DNA from: Rhodococcoides fascians A44A
GTDB lineage: Bacteria; Actinomycetota; Actinomycetes; Mycobacteriales; Mycobacteriaceae
DNA length: 64,000 nucleotides
Reading direction: 5' to 3'
Assembly: GCF_000760735.1 (NCBI RefSeq)
Contig: NZ_JMEX01000008.1
Span: 2,206,877-2,270,876 of the forward strand
How positions within the stretch are numbered: the first letter of the stretch is position 1; each line of letters opens with the position of its first letter. Of the stretch, positions 19,583-27,899 are shown one piece after another. Below the pieces are notes generated by a model. The model made no database searches and was not told the origin of the DNA. It saw nothing but the letters and a program-made list of their open reading frames with translations. A program made the position numbers and the translations under genes.

Positions 19583-19957
19583 GTGGCGAAGCAGGTTATC
19601 TACGAATTGATCGATGACATCGATGGCACGTCGATCGACGAGGGCCAAGGGGAATCCATCGAATTCTCGCTCGACGGTGTCGACTACGTGATCGACCTGA
19701 AGAACAAGAACGCCAACGAGTTTCGCAAGAAGGTCGAATTCTACGTCGACTACGCCACTCGTGTCGGTGGGCGTAAGCGCAAGGCCGCACCGGCCGGTGC
19801 GGCACAGAGCGCGCCCGCTGTGTCCGCCCCGACCACCAAGCGTGATCCGGCACAGACTCGTGCGATCCGGCAGTGGGCCGCGGACAGCGGTTACGAAATC
19901 AACGACCGCGGCCGGATTCCAGCGGAAATCGTCGAGGCGTACGAAGCCGCCAACTGA
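19583..19957 (+). CDS. lsr2: Lsr2-family nucleoid-associated protein
   Basis: An H-NS-like DNA bridging protein of 124 residues that silences AT-rich, often horizontally acquired genes. The N-terminal dimerisation domain (about 1-60) includes IEFSLDGVDYVIDLKNKNANEFRKKV. A basic Ala/Pro-rich linker leads to the DNA-binding domain with TRAIRQWAADSGYEINDRGRIPAEIVEAYEAAN, where the RGR minor-groove hook is seen. It is longer and more divergent than the canonical Lsr2 of about 112 residues, so it could be a paralogue. GTG start. Confidence 0.88.
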   Translation: MAKQVIYELIDDIDGTSIDEGQGESIEFSLDGVDYVIDLKNKNANEFRKKVEFYVDYATRVGGRKRKAAPAGAAQSAPAVSAPTTKRDPAQTRAIRQWAADSGYEINDRGRIPAEIVEAYEAAN

Positions 19958-20007
19958 CAGCTGTTTTCATGTTCCCGTGACGTGAATCGGGTCGCGCACC
20001 GCCACTG

Positions 20008-20247
20008 TCATTGCCCGGTCGATTCCTGTTTCGGGTAGGAGACAGTGAATTCGAGATAGATCGTCGGCAGCGGGCTGAGAAAGTAGCGGGTACGTGCGTT
20101 GTGGGTTCTCCCGCGGTGCAGCCACGGTGTTCGACGGTCGTCGTCGGGGACGAAGGCGTAGTTGATGCGCCTCACACCTGAGTCGTTGGGGGCGAGGTCC
20201 TCGACGAAGTTCCTGAAACCCCGGTGCTCACAGGACCCACAGCGCAG
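20008..20247 (-). pseudogene. Possible gene remnant, in frame after the lysE stop
   Basis: Directly after the TGA of the LysE-type gene, the same frame stays open for 79 codons and ends TGA at 20008-20010. Its codon use (G/C at third positions) and protein-like content, including RINYAFVPDDDRRTPWLHRG and PTIYLEFTV, look like a C-terminal coding fragment. There is no usable ATG near its beginning. I do not recognise the family. It may be the relic of a deleted gene, or chance in a GC-rich genome. The remainder of 19958-20247 holds nothing else I can identify. Confidence 0.35.
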
Positions 20248-20862
20248 TCATGGGCGGGAGGTGAAGGCGAGCGCCCCGCCCAGGCCGCAGAGCGCAATGC
20301 CCGCGGTGCCGTCGATGGCCATCCGGGCGCGCCTGCGTCGGAGAAGGCCCTGCAGGTGCACGGTGATGACGACGAAAAGCAGCCACCACAGTGCACCGAG
20401 GGCAATGTCCAACACTCCGAGCACGACGATCTGCAGGGTCACGCCCGCGGCCGGGTCGATGAACTGGGGCAGTACGGCAACGAAGAACAGGGCGGCTTTC
20501 GGGTTGAGAACGTTGGCGAGGAATGCCTGAGCCCAGATCCGCCCGGATCGGTCGGTGGTGTCCGGCGCGGGTCTGCCGCGTACGGCGTCGCGCAGGGATT
20601 GGACACCGAGGTACACGAGATACGCGGCCCCGAGGAGCTTGACGACGGTGAACGCCTGGGCGCTCGCGAGCAGTACCGCGGACAGCCCGAGCGCCGCCAC
20701 GGTCAGGTGGACCATCAGCCCGCTCTGAACGCCCAACGCGGCGCGCAGACCGTCGGCTCGTGATCGCGACGAGTGTCTGAGCACCACGAACCAGTCGGGC
20801 CCTGGAATGACGTACGCCAGCGCCGCGGCGATCGCGAAACCCCACAACATGTGTGTGTTCAC
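20248..20862 (-). CDS. LysE/RhtB-family amino-acid/metabolite exporter
   Basis: A 204-residue membrane protein. The N-terminal IPGPDWFVVLRH matches the LysE family P-G-P motif, followed by about six hydrophobic segments and the conserved NPKAALFFVAVLPQF. The family exports amino acids or related small molecules. GTG at 20862 overlaps the stop of the methyltransferase gene by GTGA, so both are in one operon; ATG at 20850 is an alternative four codons later. Confidence 0.88.
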   Translation of the reverse strand: MNTHMLWGFAIAAALAYVIPGPDWFVVLRHSSRSRADGLRAALGVQSGLMVHLTVAALGLSAVLLASAQAFTVVKLLGAAYLVYLGVQSLRDAVRGRPAPDTTDRSGRIWAQAFLANVLNPKAALFFVAVLPQFIDPAAGVTLQIVVLGVLDIALGALWWLLFVVITVHLQGLLRRRRARMAIDGTAGIALCGLGGALAFTSRP

Positions 20863-21428
20863 GTCTTCACCGTAGCGACGATCGCCCCGTGTGGTCGACA
20901 GCCGACGCCCGTTCGGGTGTGCGTTTCGACGACATCGAACGCTCCCAGCCGGTCCGTCAGCGCAGGTACGGGCCACCGATAGGCCGTCGTGACCGCGTGA
21001 TCGAACGGGCCCAGTTCGGGCGCTTCGAAGAACCCGATCAGCAGGCTTCCACCTGGTCCCAGTACCCGGGCGAACTCCTGGAGCGGCGCGGAGATCTCGT
21101 CCGGTGTGTGGTGGATGAGGGAGTACCAGGCCAGGATCCCGCCGACGGGCCCCTGCAGTTTCTCGGCGACCCCGACGTCGAACTTTCGCCCTGGATATCT
21201 GCGAGACGCATGTTCGACGAATTCGGGCGTCGGATCGATCCCCCGAACATCGTGGCCGAGGGACGCGAGATGGTCCGTCCAGTGGCCAGGGCCGCAGCCG
21301 ACGTCGACGATGGGTCCCGACACCGACGTCGCCCACTCGGTGACCAACTGCCGATCCGACGGGTGCACCGCGCCCATCGAGTCCAGCAGGCGTACGTATT
21401 CGGCGACACGATCGGAGTAGGCGGTCAC
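20859..21428 (-). CDS. SAM-dependent class I methyltransferase
   Basis: A 189-residue cytoplasmic methyltransferase. Motif I VDVGCGPGHWTDHL (about residues 41-54) binds AdoMet, with an acidic loop GIDPTPEF and motif IV-like ILAWYSLIHHTPDE; a GGSLLIGFF strand follows. It overlaps the LysE gene, suggesting modification and export of the same compound, which is inference. Confidence 0.85.
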   Translation of the reverse strand: MTAYSDRVAEYVRLLDSMGAVHPSDRQLVTEWATSVSGPIVDVGCGPGHWTDHLASLGHDVRGIDPTPEFVEHASRRYPGRKFDVGVAEKLQGPVGGILAWYSLIHHTPDEISAPLQEFARVLGPGGSLLIGFFEAPELGPFDHAVTTAYRWPVPALTDRLGAFDVVETHTRTGVGCRPHGAIVATVKT

Positions 21429-21504
21429 CGAGCAACGGTAGCCTTTCCGTCATACGGAGGTGGCCGGCGGCGCCCCGGTACCCAGCTCCGTGCCACTCCG
21501 GTAC

Positions 21505-22371
21505 TCAGCGTCGCTCGACGGGGATCCAGAGCTCGCCGGTTCCCGAAGTCCAGTCGGCGCTCTTCTCGGTGACGGTCAGCAGTTCCGGCCCCGGGACCAC
21601 TTGGTAGGGGTTGGAAGGGAACCATTCGCCGAACGCGTCGGCCCAGAGTTGTTGCAGTGCAGACTGAAAGTTCTCCGACGCCTGCGCCTCGAACACCACC
21701 CACTTCGACGGCGCCACCGGGAGCGAGTCCCACTCCGGATGGTGCGTCGTCGACGCCACCGCGAAGTAGTAATCGAACAGGCTCCCGTCTTCTCGCTCCG
21801 GCTCGAATCCGTCACTGACGAAGAGGATCTCGGGTAACTCCGGGACGTCGGCGACCGTTGTGAGCGCCTGCCCGGTTCCGGGTTCAAGGCTCTGGTGGAA
21901 CTCCGTCATCGCGGTGTTCTCGCCTTGATACTTCAAGGGGATTCGCGTTTTTCTACCGACGATGTGGAACTCCGGCAGGTCGACTATTCGGTATCGCATG
22001 GTGCTCCGTCCTTCGATGGTCAGGTGAAATGTCACCGCTTGCTGCGAACGAAGGACTGCACCCGGCCTGCGTGCCGCCGATGGCGTCAGGCCGTTCATCT
22101 GGCGGAACGCCCGAGTGAAGGCGTCCGACGACGAGTATCCGTACTTGGAGGCGACGTCGAGAACCCCGACGCCGTCGAGAATCTCCGCCGTTGCCAACGT
22201 CATTCGACGCGCTCGGATGTAGTGCGACAGCGACATGCCTGCCAGCGCCGAGAAGACGCGTCGGAAGTGGTACTCCGAGGTGAGCGTGATCCGCGCGAGT
22301 TCCGTCGCGTCGATCTCACCCGCCAAGTTGTCCTCGATGTAGCCGAGGGCATCGTTCCACCGACCCAGCAT
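21505..22371 (-). CDS. AraC-family regulator with GyrI-like effector-binding domain
   Basis: A 288-residue regulator. The N-terminal two-HTH AraC domain (about 5-105) includes YHFRRVFSALAGMSLSHYIRARRM and GYSSSDAFTRAFRQMNGLTPSAAR. The C-terminal part (about 125-288) is a GyrI/SOUL-like ligand-binding domain, as in Rob and in antibiotic-sensing regulators. ATG at 22371 gives a start right before the HTH. It lies next to but separate from the MarR-type gene. Confidence 0.87.
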   Translation of the reverse strand: MLGRWNDALGYIEDNLAGEIDATELARITLTSEYHFRRVFSALAGMSLSHYIRARRMTLATAEILDGVGVLDVASKYGYSSSDAFTRAFRQMNGLTPSAARRPGAVLRSQQAVTFHLTIEGRSTMRYRIVDLPEFHIVGRKTRIPLKYQGENTAMTEFHQSLEPGTGQALTTVADVPELPEILFVSDGFEPEREDGSLFDYYFAVASTTHHPEWDSLPVAPSKWVVFEAQASENFQSALQQLWADAFGEWFPSNPYQVVPGPELLTVTEKSADWTSGTGELWIPVERR

Positions 22372-22462
22372 GCCGTCCCTGCCTTCCTTCGTTCTGACCG
22401 AAACGATAGGAGCGCACCCGGCGCGGATTCTCGACTTTCCGTGCCGCGAACTGTCGGTGATG

Positions 22463-22912
22463 CTACCAATGCCAGGCGTCACCGCCGACGTTCTCGACGG
22501 TCTGCTGCAGCACGCGAATGGTCGTCGCGAAGTCCTCCGGGCTGATCCCCTGCATCCGTTCGGCGTGCAGGTCGCGTTGGACGTCCGCGGCGTCGCGGAA
22601 CTTCTCGGCGCCCGCGTCGGTGAACGTCAGCCTGGAGTCTGTTTGCGTCACCCACCCCTTGTGCGTTGCGGAGTCGATGGCGTCGACGATCGCCTGCGGG
22701 GTGTCGTTGTGGCCGATCAGCTCGATGGTCGCATCACGATCGACGCCTCCCGGGTGCAGCGAAAGTTGGTGAAGAAGCCACCATTCGGGTTGTGCCACAT
22801 CGATGTCGCGGAGCGCGCCCTGGGTCCGGGTGCGGATCGCTTCACCTGCGCGGACGGTCCAGAATCCTATGGGTTGCTTTTCCGGCGGTTGCATGTCTCG
22901 TGTCGTGTTCAT
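22463..22912 (-). CDS. MarR-family winged-helix regulator
   Basis: A 149-residue protein with PIGFWTVRAGEAIRTRTQGALRDIDVAQPEWWLLHQL, a helical N-terminus and winged helix typical of the MarR subgroup in actinobacteria. A loop with GHNDTPQAIVDAIDSATHKGWV follows. ATG at 22912. A perfect 16-bp palindrome lies 18 bp upstream, between it and a divergent membrane protein gene, and is the likely operator for self-repression. Confidence 0.8.
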   Translation of the reverse strand: MNTTRDMQPPEKQPIGFWTVRAGEAIRTRTQGALRDIDVAQPEWWLLHQLSLHPGGVDRDATIELIGHNDTPQAIVDAIDSATHKGWVTQTDSRLTFTDAGAEKFRDAADVQRDLHAERMQGISPEDFATTIRVLQQTVENVGGDAWHW

Positions 22913-22929
22913 GTACTCGACGGTAGAAG

Positions 22930-22945
22930 CTCGAGTGCACTCGAG
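22930..22945. promoter_or_regulatory. Perfect 16-bp palindrome, likely MarR operator
   Basis: CTCGAGTGCACTCGAG is identical on both strands. It sits 18 bp before the MarR-type ATG (22912, reverse strand) and 34 bp before the divergent membrane protein gene. Size, symmetry and position fit a MarR dimer site. Confidence 0.7.
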
Positions 22946-22978
22946 GTCAAACGCTGCGTCAGGATGCATACTCGTGAG

Positions 22979-23566
22979 ATGGCAGACGAGTTCACGTGGT
23001 CGCAGTTCTCGTCGATCGTGCTGATCTTCGTCGGTGTGCCGACCGTGATCGGCGGATGCGCGGCATGGTCAGCGCTGTGGTCGGAGAGGGCACGGTTCGC
23101 CGGGCAGACGGGTAGCGGACGAGTGGGAGTGTGGGGCACCGGTTCGATTGCGTTCGTCGGTGGGTTCGTGGCGTGCGCCGGATGGCTGAGCTGGTCGGCC
23201 GACTACAGGGGAGAGGTCCGAGGGCCCGGATTGCCCGCGCCGAACCAGTTTCCGACGTGGCAGGTAGTAGCCTGCGGCGCAACGGTTGTCGGAGTGTGTT
23301 TCGGCGCAGCACGGCTGTCCAGGTGGGTCCGTGCCGGCGGGTTGGCCGCTGCACTGGGCACCGCAGGGGGATTCACGACTGCATTTGCGGTCAGCGCGAG
23401 CACCGATTCGACAGGGCAGGCGGGCGTGGGAGTGTTGCTGTCCCAGGTCGGCTGGCTTGCGGCGCTGGTGGTTCTGATGCTGGTTCGCGCGAAGATACTG
23501 ACGCGCAATTCACGTACGCACCAAGGACCTACGCGTCGCACCGGTACCAGTGGGTGCGACGCGTAG
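22979..23566 (+). CDS. Hypothetical membrane protein (about 195 aa)
   Basis: Four to five hydrophobic segments (about residues 10-30, 50-72, 93-113, 120-140, 150-172) are followed by a basic tail. No family recognised. ATG at 22979; an ATG at 22964 would add MHTRE. It diverges from the MarR-type gene across a palindromic operator and may be its target. The last 13 codons form one arm and loop of a 16-bp hairpin that contains the stop codon. Confidence 0.65.
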   Translation: MADEFTWSQFSSIVLIFVGVPTVIGGCAAWSALWSERARFAGQTGSGRVGVWGTGSIAFVGGFVACAGWLSWSADYRGEVRGPGLPAPNQFPTWQVVACGATVVGVCFGAARLSRWVRAGGLAAALGTAGGFTTAFAVSASTDSTGQAGVGVLLSQVGWLAALVVLMLVRAKILTRNSRTHQGPTRRTGTSGCDA

Positions 23567-23568
23567 GT
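23527..23568 (+). terminator. 16-bp perfect hairpin across the stop codon
   Basis: Arm 23527-23542 (acctacgcgtcgcacc) pairs with 23553-23568 around a 10-base loop. The TAG stop at 23564-23566 is inside the right arm. It lies between convergent genes and could end transcription from both sides. Confidence 0.65.
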
Positions 23569-23606
23569 CGGGTCCGTGAACCGCGCGTGGGGATTCGTAG
23601 CCCGAG

Positions 23607-25100
23607 TCAGCAGCTGACGTCGTCGTTCGGCATGACTCCGTCGACCAGGTAGTCGGTGATGACGTCCTGGGCGCACTGGTTCTGCCCGAGAGCGTAGACG
23701 CCGTGACCGCTTCCGTCGGCGGTGAGGAGTCGCGAGCGGTCGCCGAACATCTCGTTGATTCGTTCGCCGTTGGCGAGCGGTGTCACCGGGTCGCGTCGGT
23801 GCTGTGCGACGAGGATGTTCGTCGGGCCGTCGGCCTCCACGGGCACGGGTGGTTCGGTGTGCTCGAGCTGCCAGTACGCACACGGCATGATGTTCGCGGC
23901 TGCGGCGCCGAACAGCGGGTTCTTCTCGCGGTCTTCTTCGATCGCCTGCTTGTAGACCTCCGGGTCACGGGGCCATTCGACGTCGTTGCAGGTGACCGCC
24001 AGGAAGACCGACCAGGTGTTGTCGAATGCGGACGCTCCGTGTCCGACGGGTGGGCCCTCGGAGGGGAGTGTGTCCAGCGCTGCCCTCCATGTCTGTGCCG
24101 TCGCGTCGTACGAAGCCGGGTTGTACAGCGCCACGAACATTCCGAGCCGGAAGCTGCGGCCGTCGAGTCCCTCGACCGGTTCGCGATCCAGCTTGTCGGC
24201 GATGGTGAAGTACGTCTGCCGTACTTCCTCCGGCGTACTGCCCAATCGGTACTGCTCGTTGCGCCCCGCCGCCCACTTCGCGAAATCGGGGAAGGTGTCC
24301 TCCATGCCTTCGGAGTAACTACGCATACCGTCGCGGTCGAGGTGTGTGTCACCGATGTTGCTGTCCAACACTATTCGGTCGGTCTTGTCCGGGAACAACG
24401 ATGCGTACGCACCTCCGAGTGCGGATCCGTAGGAGTACCCGAGAAAATTGCCCTTCTCGTCTCCGAGTGCTTGACGGATGCTGTCGAGGTCGCGTGCCAT
24501 GTTGGCCGTCGTCACGTGCTTCATGCGGCCGTCGTCGCCCTCGGCGCACTTCTCCGCGACGCGCCTGGCTACGGTGTTCTGCTCGTCGAATGCGCTGTCG
24601 TCGTAGGCATACGGTGGAACAGCTCCGCGGTACTGGATGTCGTCGGTGATTCCGCAGTTGATGGGCGACGAGTGTCCGATTCCGCGTGTGTCGATGCCGA
24701 TGAGGTCGTAAGTGTCCAGTGTCTCCTGCGGTATGCCGCGTTCGACGAGGAACGTGGGTTGGTCCAGTCCGGTGCCGCCGGGGCCGCCGGGATTGAGCAT
24801 GAGCGAGCCGCGCCGCTCGTCGGGGTTCGTCGACGCGAGCTTGGAGATGGTGAGGTCGATTCGTTCGCCGTCCGGGTCGTCGTAGTCCAGAGGTACCGGC
24901 ACTGTGGCGCACTGCAATCCGGTGTTGTCGACGTCTTCGGGGCAGGCAGTCCACGTGATCGGTTGGTTGTGTGCGGTCCAGTCGTATGCGGCCGAGGCGG
25001 GAGGTGGGTGCGCGTCCGTGTCCGGGGTGGAGGATGCCGAACAACCGGCGATCACCGTTCCGGACACCGCGAGGATCAATGCTGGGCGAATCACTTTCAT
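23607..25100 (-). CDS. Lipoprotein alpha/beta hydrolase, TAP-like (S33) family
   Basis: A 497-residue secreted hydrolase. The N-terminus has a lipoprotein signal ending TVIAGC. The nucleophile motif is GYSYGSALG, and a C-terminal TAP-like domain contains the likely catalytic Asp (AQHRRDP) and His (ADGSGHGVYALG). Relatives are the Streptomyces tripeptidyl aminopeptidases and mycobacterial cell-envelope proteases. Start ATG at 25100 with GAAAGGAAA ribosome site. It follows a small membrane protein gene by 16 bp in the same direction, so both may be co-transcribed under the TetR-type operator. Confidence 0.86.
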   Translation of the reverse strand: MKVIRPALILAVSGTVIAGCSASSTPDTDAHPPPASAAYDWTAHNQPITWTACPEDVDNTGLQCATVPVPLDYDDPDGERIDLTISKLASTNPDERRGSLMLNPGGPGGTGLDQPTFLVERGIPQETLDTYDLIGIDTRGIGHSSPINCGITDDIQYRGAVPPYAYDDSAFDEQNTVARRVAEKCAEGDDGRMKHVTTANMARDLDSIRQALGDEKGNFLGYSYGSALGGAYASLFPDKTDRIVLDSNIGDTHLDRDGMRSYSEGMEDTFPDFAKWAAGRNEQYRLGSTPEEVRQTYFTIADKLDREPVEGLDGRSFRLGMFVALYNPASYDATAQTWRAALDTLPSEGPPVGHGASAFDNTWSVFLAVTCNDVEWPRDPEVYKQAIEEDREKNPLFGAAAANIMPCAYWQLEHTEPPVPVEADGPTNILVAQHRRDPVTPLANGERINEMFGDRSRLLTADGSGHGVYALGQNQCAQDVITDYLVDGVMPNDDVSC

Positions 25101-25116
25101 GGTGTTTCCTTTCGGT

Positions 25117-25755
25117 TCAGTTGGCCGCTGCGTCGAGCAGCCAGTGGTAGCGCAGGCGAAGGCCTCGCTCGATGCTGGCGACGGCGGTGGCAAGGGTGAG
25201 CGTGATGTTCAGCCACACCGGCAAGCTGACGGGTGAGGTGAAGACTCCGAGGGAATCGGCGATGGGCGGCGCCTTCGACAACGCGTCAGCGAGCTGCAGA
25301 AGCAGCAGCACGACACCGACGATCAGCATCGTTGCCGATACCGCCCCGATGGCGCGGCTGGCGATCGGGTGGTGGCGGTCGAGGCGCGCCCGACGCCCCT
25401 CTGCCGACGCGGGGTCCGGCACGAGCTGATGCTCGGTACCGTCGTCGGCGATGAAGTGGCAGCGTTTGAGGCCGAAGCCGCTCATCGCGACGTCGATGAT
25501 GCCGCCGTCGACGGTGAACGCCGCAGGTAGTTTCGATTCTGCGAGGTGGCGCCCGTCCCGGTAGAGCTCTGCCTTGACGTCTCCCGAGCTCTGGTTCTGC
25601 CAGTGCCTGACGTCGATCGCGTACTCCGTGTTCTCGCGCTTCAGGTAGAAGAGCGCGCGGCCGGGCAGTTGCCACCAGCGAAATCGCTGTAGTGCGCGTC
25701 CGTCGCCCACTCGCACCCGGCGGGTGGCCCTGTGCTGTTTCCATTCGTCGAACAC
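25117..25755 (-). CDS. Hypothetical membrane protein (212 aa)
   Basis: The first 140 residues are soluble, with a repeated Trp/Arg-rich beta-like composition (RWWQLPGRALFYLKREN). Two hydrophobic helices follow (about 143-165 and 178-200), then a short tail. GTG at 25755 has a strong GGAAAGGAAGAG ribosome site. No family recognised. Its promoter region contains the palindromes near the divergent TetR-type gene, so it is a candidate member of that regulon with the hydrolase behind it. Confidence 0.7.
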   Translation of the reverse strand: MFDEWKQHRATRRVRVGDGRALQRFRWWQLPGRALFYLKRENTEYAIDVRHWQNQSSGDVKAELYRDGRHLAESKLPAAFTVDGGIIDVAMSGFGLKRCHFIADDGTEHQLVPDPASAEGRRARLDRHHPIASRAIGAVSATMLIVGVVLLLLQLADALSKAPPIADSLGVFTSPVSLPVWLNITLTLATAVASIERGLRLRYHWLLDAAAN

Positions 25756-25780
25756 TGCTCTTCCTTTCCTGGTAGAAGCA

Positions 25781-25846
25781 CTAGCACGCTGTACTGTCGT
25801 AAGCGATGAGCCGACACTAGCACACTGTGCTAGCACGGCGTGCTAG
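25781..25846. promoter_or_regulatory. Tandem 17-bp palindromic operators between TetR gene and membrane protein gene
   Basis: Two perfect palindromes share bases: ctagcacactgtgctag (25817-25833) and ctagcacggcgtgctag (25830-25846). A degenerate third site, ctagcacgctgtactgt, is at 25781-25797. The motif CTAGCAC-N3-GTGCTAG at this divergent promoter is a typical TetR-family operator and would repress both directions. Confidence 0.8.
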
Positions 25847-25867
25847 TCAAGTGGAAAGAGGGACACG

Positions 25868-26470
25868 ATGGCAGAGGTGCTCGATACGCGAGCGAAGATC
25901 ATCATCGCGGCGTGCGAGATGATCGGCGAGGATCAGGCGTCGACGCTGAGCGTGCGCTCGGTGGCCGCGCGCGCCGGAGTGAGCATGGGGTCGCTGCGGC
26001 ACCACTTCCCGACGCAGCGCGCGCTGCGCGATGCTGTTCTCGAGACCATCTACGACGTGGTGACGACGGACGACCAGGTCATTCACGACGAGACGGTGCC
26101 GGCGCGGGACCGTCTGGTGCAGTGCCTGCGTCTGATTCTGAGCCCGCTCGTCGGCGACAAGGCACGGGAGGCGTGGTTGAACTTCATGGCATCGTTCGTG
26201 GAACCCGAACCCACCGACCGGCTTCGCGCCTCGTACGCGGCGATCACCGACGAGGGCAGGCGCAGGGTCGAACACTGGCTGGGCGTCCTGGACAAGGAGG
26301 GAGCCCGCGCCGACGGCGACCTGGGTCAGCAGGCAACGTTCCTCAACACCGTCGTCACCGGCCTGTCGCTGGATCGGGCGATGCCCATCGACCACTCGGT
26401 TCTGCACACCGAAACCGCCACACTGTATTTCGCGGTGGACGCGGTGCTGACGCCCGCCTCCGGCGGGTGA
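25868..26470 (+). CDS. TetR-family transcriptional regulator
   Basis: A 200-residue repressor. The N-terminal HTH (about 10-60) contains SVRSVAARAGVSMGSLRHHFPTQ, followed by a helical ligand domain. It is divergent from the membrane protein/hydrolase pair with palindromic operators in between, and its stop is one base from the convergent monooxygenase stop. Its ligand is unknown. Confidence 0.87.
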   Translation: MAEVLDTRAKIIIAACEMIGEDQASTLSVRSVAARAGVSMGSLRHHFPTQRALRDAVLETIYDVVTTDDQVIHDETVPARDRLVQCLRLILSPLVGDKAREAWLNFMASFVEPEPTDRLRASYAAITDEGRRRVEHWLGVLDKEGARADGDLGQQATFLNTVVTGLSLDRAMPIDHSVLHTETATLYFAVDAVLTPASGG

Positions 26471-26471
26471 G

Positions 26472-27899
26472 TCAGCCGGGGAGAGTTCCCCCGAACCAGG
26501 TGGTCAGTGCGGCGGACAATCCGTCGTCGGTGCCCTCTCCCGCCCAGGCGACGTAACCGTCCGGCCGCACGAGTACGGCTGTCGGCGCCGGAATTTCGCC
26601 GATCACGGGCAGTTCCCATGGCCCGTCGCATCGCGCGCGCACTCCGTTCACCGACGGCCCGGAGAATTCGAGCAGTACCGGCGCGGCAGAGTGCAGCAAT
26701 TCGAACACCCTGGTCGGCCCGGTATCGGTGACGAGGTCCAGGTCCGGCATGCGCCGCCCCAGAAGCGGATGTCCGACGCCCATCTCGTAGGTCACGTCGA
26801 GCCCGGAGATCAACGCTGCCATACGATTTCCCGCATCGCCGACGACTATCTCGTCGAGCAGATCCTTCATTGCCTCTTGCCGTGGGTCGGCTTTCTGGAA
26901 GAGCGATTGCGCCATCGTGTATTTCAATGCTCGTGCGCCGGCGGGGTGCCGTTCGGAATGGTAGGTGTCCAGCAGTGCGTCGCTGCTGATGCCTCGCACT
27001 ACCTGCGCCAGCTTCCACCCGAGATTCACGGCGTCCTGCAGTCCGAGACCGATGCCCTGGCCTCCCGTCGGCGAGTGCACGTGTGCGGCATCGCCGGCGA
27101 GCAGGATTCGACCTTTCCGGTACGACGCCGCCTGGCGCGTGGCGTCGGTGAATCGGGACAGCCAGGTGGGTGAGTGAACGCCGAAATCGGTGCCGAACAC
27201 CTCCACGAGACCGCGCCGGAGATCGTCGAGCGAGGGCTCGGTGCCTCGTTGTAGCTCCTTCTCGGTCAGTACCACTCTCACCGTGCCGTCGCCCATGGCG
27301 TGCAGGCCGTGAACACCGCGTTCGTCGATTTTCCCGGCAGTGGGAAGTTCTTCGGTGACGGATACGTCGGCGATCAGGCTGCTGCGGGTGGCGTCGGGTC
27401 CGACGAAGTCGATTCCGGACTCCCGACGTACGACGCTCCGGCCGCCATCGGCGCCGACGACGTACTGCGCGTCCAGTCTCTCGCCTGAATCGAGAACGAC
27501 TGCAGCGTTGTCGACGGCTGAACAGTCGACCGAGGTGACCTCGCTGGTACGTCTGATGGTCACGCCGAGTTCGAGGGCGTGTTCCAGCAGTAAACGCTCG
27601 ATGTGATTCTGGAACAGCGCAAGGGTGTACGGGTGGCGGGTGGGTAGCTGTCCGATGTCCAGCCGCGTGCCGGCGAACGACGCCACCTGTGCGGTAGTGC
27701 CCTCGTCGAGAAACCGTTGGGCTATCCCTCGCTGATCGAGTAGTTCGATTGTGCGGGAGTGTATTCCGCCGCCTCGGGAACCCACGAGGTCCTGGGACGA
27801 GCGTCGATCCAGGAGAAGGGCGTCCACCCCGGCCGATTTCAGTTCGGCGGCGAGCATCAACCCCGTCGGACCGCTGCCGACGATCACCACGTCATACAC
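26472..27899 (-). CDS. FAD-dependent aromatic-type monooxygenase (Rox-like)
   Basis: A 475-residue group A flavoprotein hydroxylase. FAD-binding motif GSGPTGLMLAAEL is at residues 8-20, the DG motif is VVGADGGRSVVRR, and the GD motif is LLAGDAAHVHSPTGGQG. The length and N-terminal pattern resemble rifampicin monooxygenases of Nocardia and Rhodococcus as well as other drug- or phenol-hydroxylases; I cannot tell which. Its GTG start overlaps by 8 nt the end of the upstream transporter gene, so the two are expressed together. Confidence 0.83.
   Translation of the reverse strand: MYDVVIVGSGPTGLMLAAELKSAGVDALLLDRRSSQDLVGSRGGGIHSRTIELLDQRGIAQRFLDEGTTAQVASFAGTRLDIGQLPTRHPYTLALFQNHIERLLLEHALELGVTIRRTSEVTSVDCSAVDNAAVVLDSGERLDAQYVVGADGGRSVVRRESGIDFVGPDATRSSLIADVSVTEELPTAGKIDERGVHGLHAMGDGTVRVVLTEKELQRGTEPSLDDLRRGLVEVFGTDFGVHSPTWLSRFTDATRQAASYRKGRILLAGDAAHVHSPTGGQGIGLGLQDAVNLGWKLAQVVRGISSDALLDTYHSERHPAGARALKYTMAQSLFQKADPRQEAMKDLLDEIVVGDAGNRMAALISGLDVTYEMGVGHPLLGRRMPDLDLVTDTGPTRVFELLHSAAPVLLEFSGPSVNGVRARCDGPWELPVIGEIPAPTAVLVRPDGYVAWAGEGTDDGLSAALTTWFGGTLPG

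Noticed and set aside
23703-25199. 498-codon frame opposite the TAP-like hydrolase
   Set aside because: Antisense shadow; the lipoprotein hydrolase on the other strand has signal peptide and catalytic motifs.
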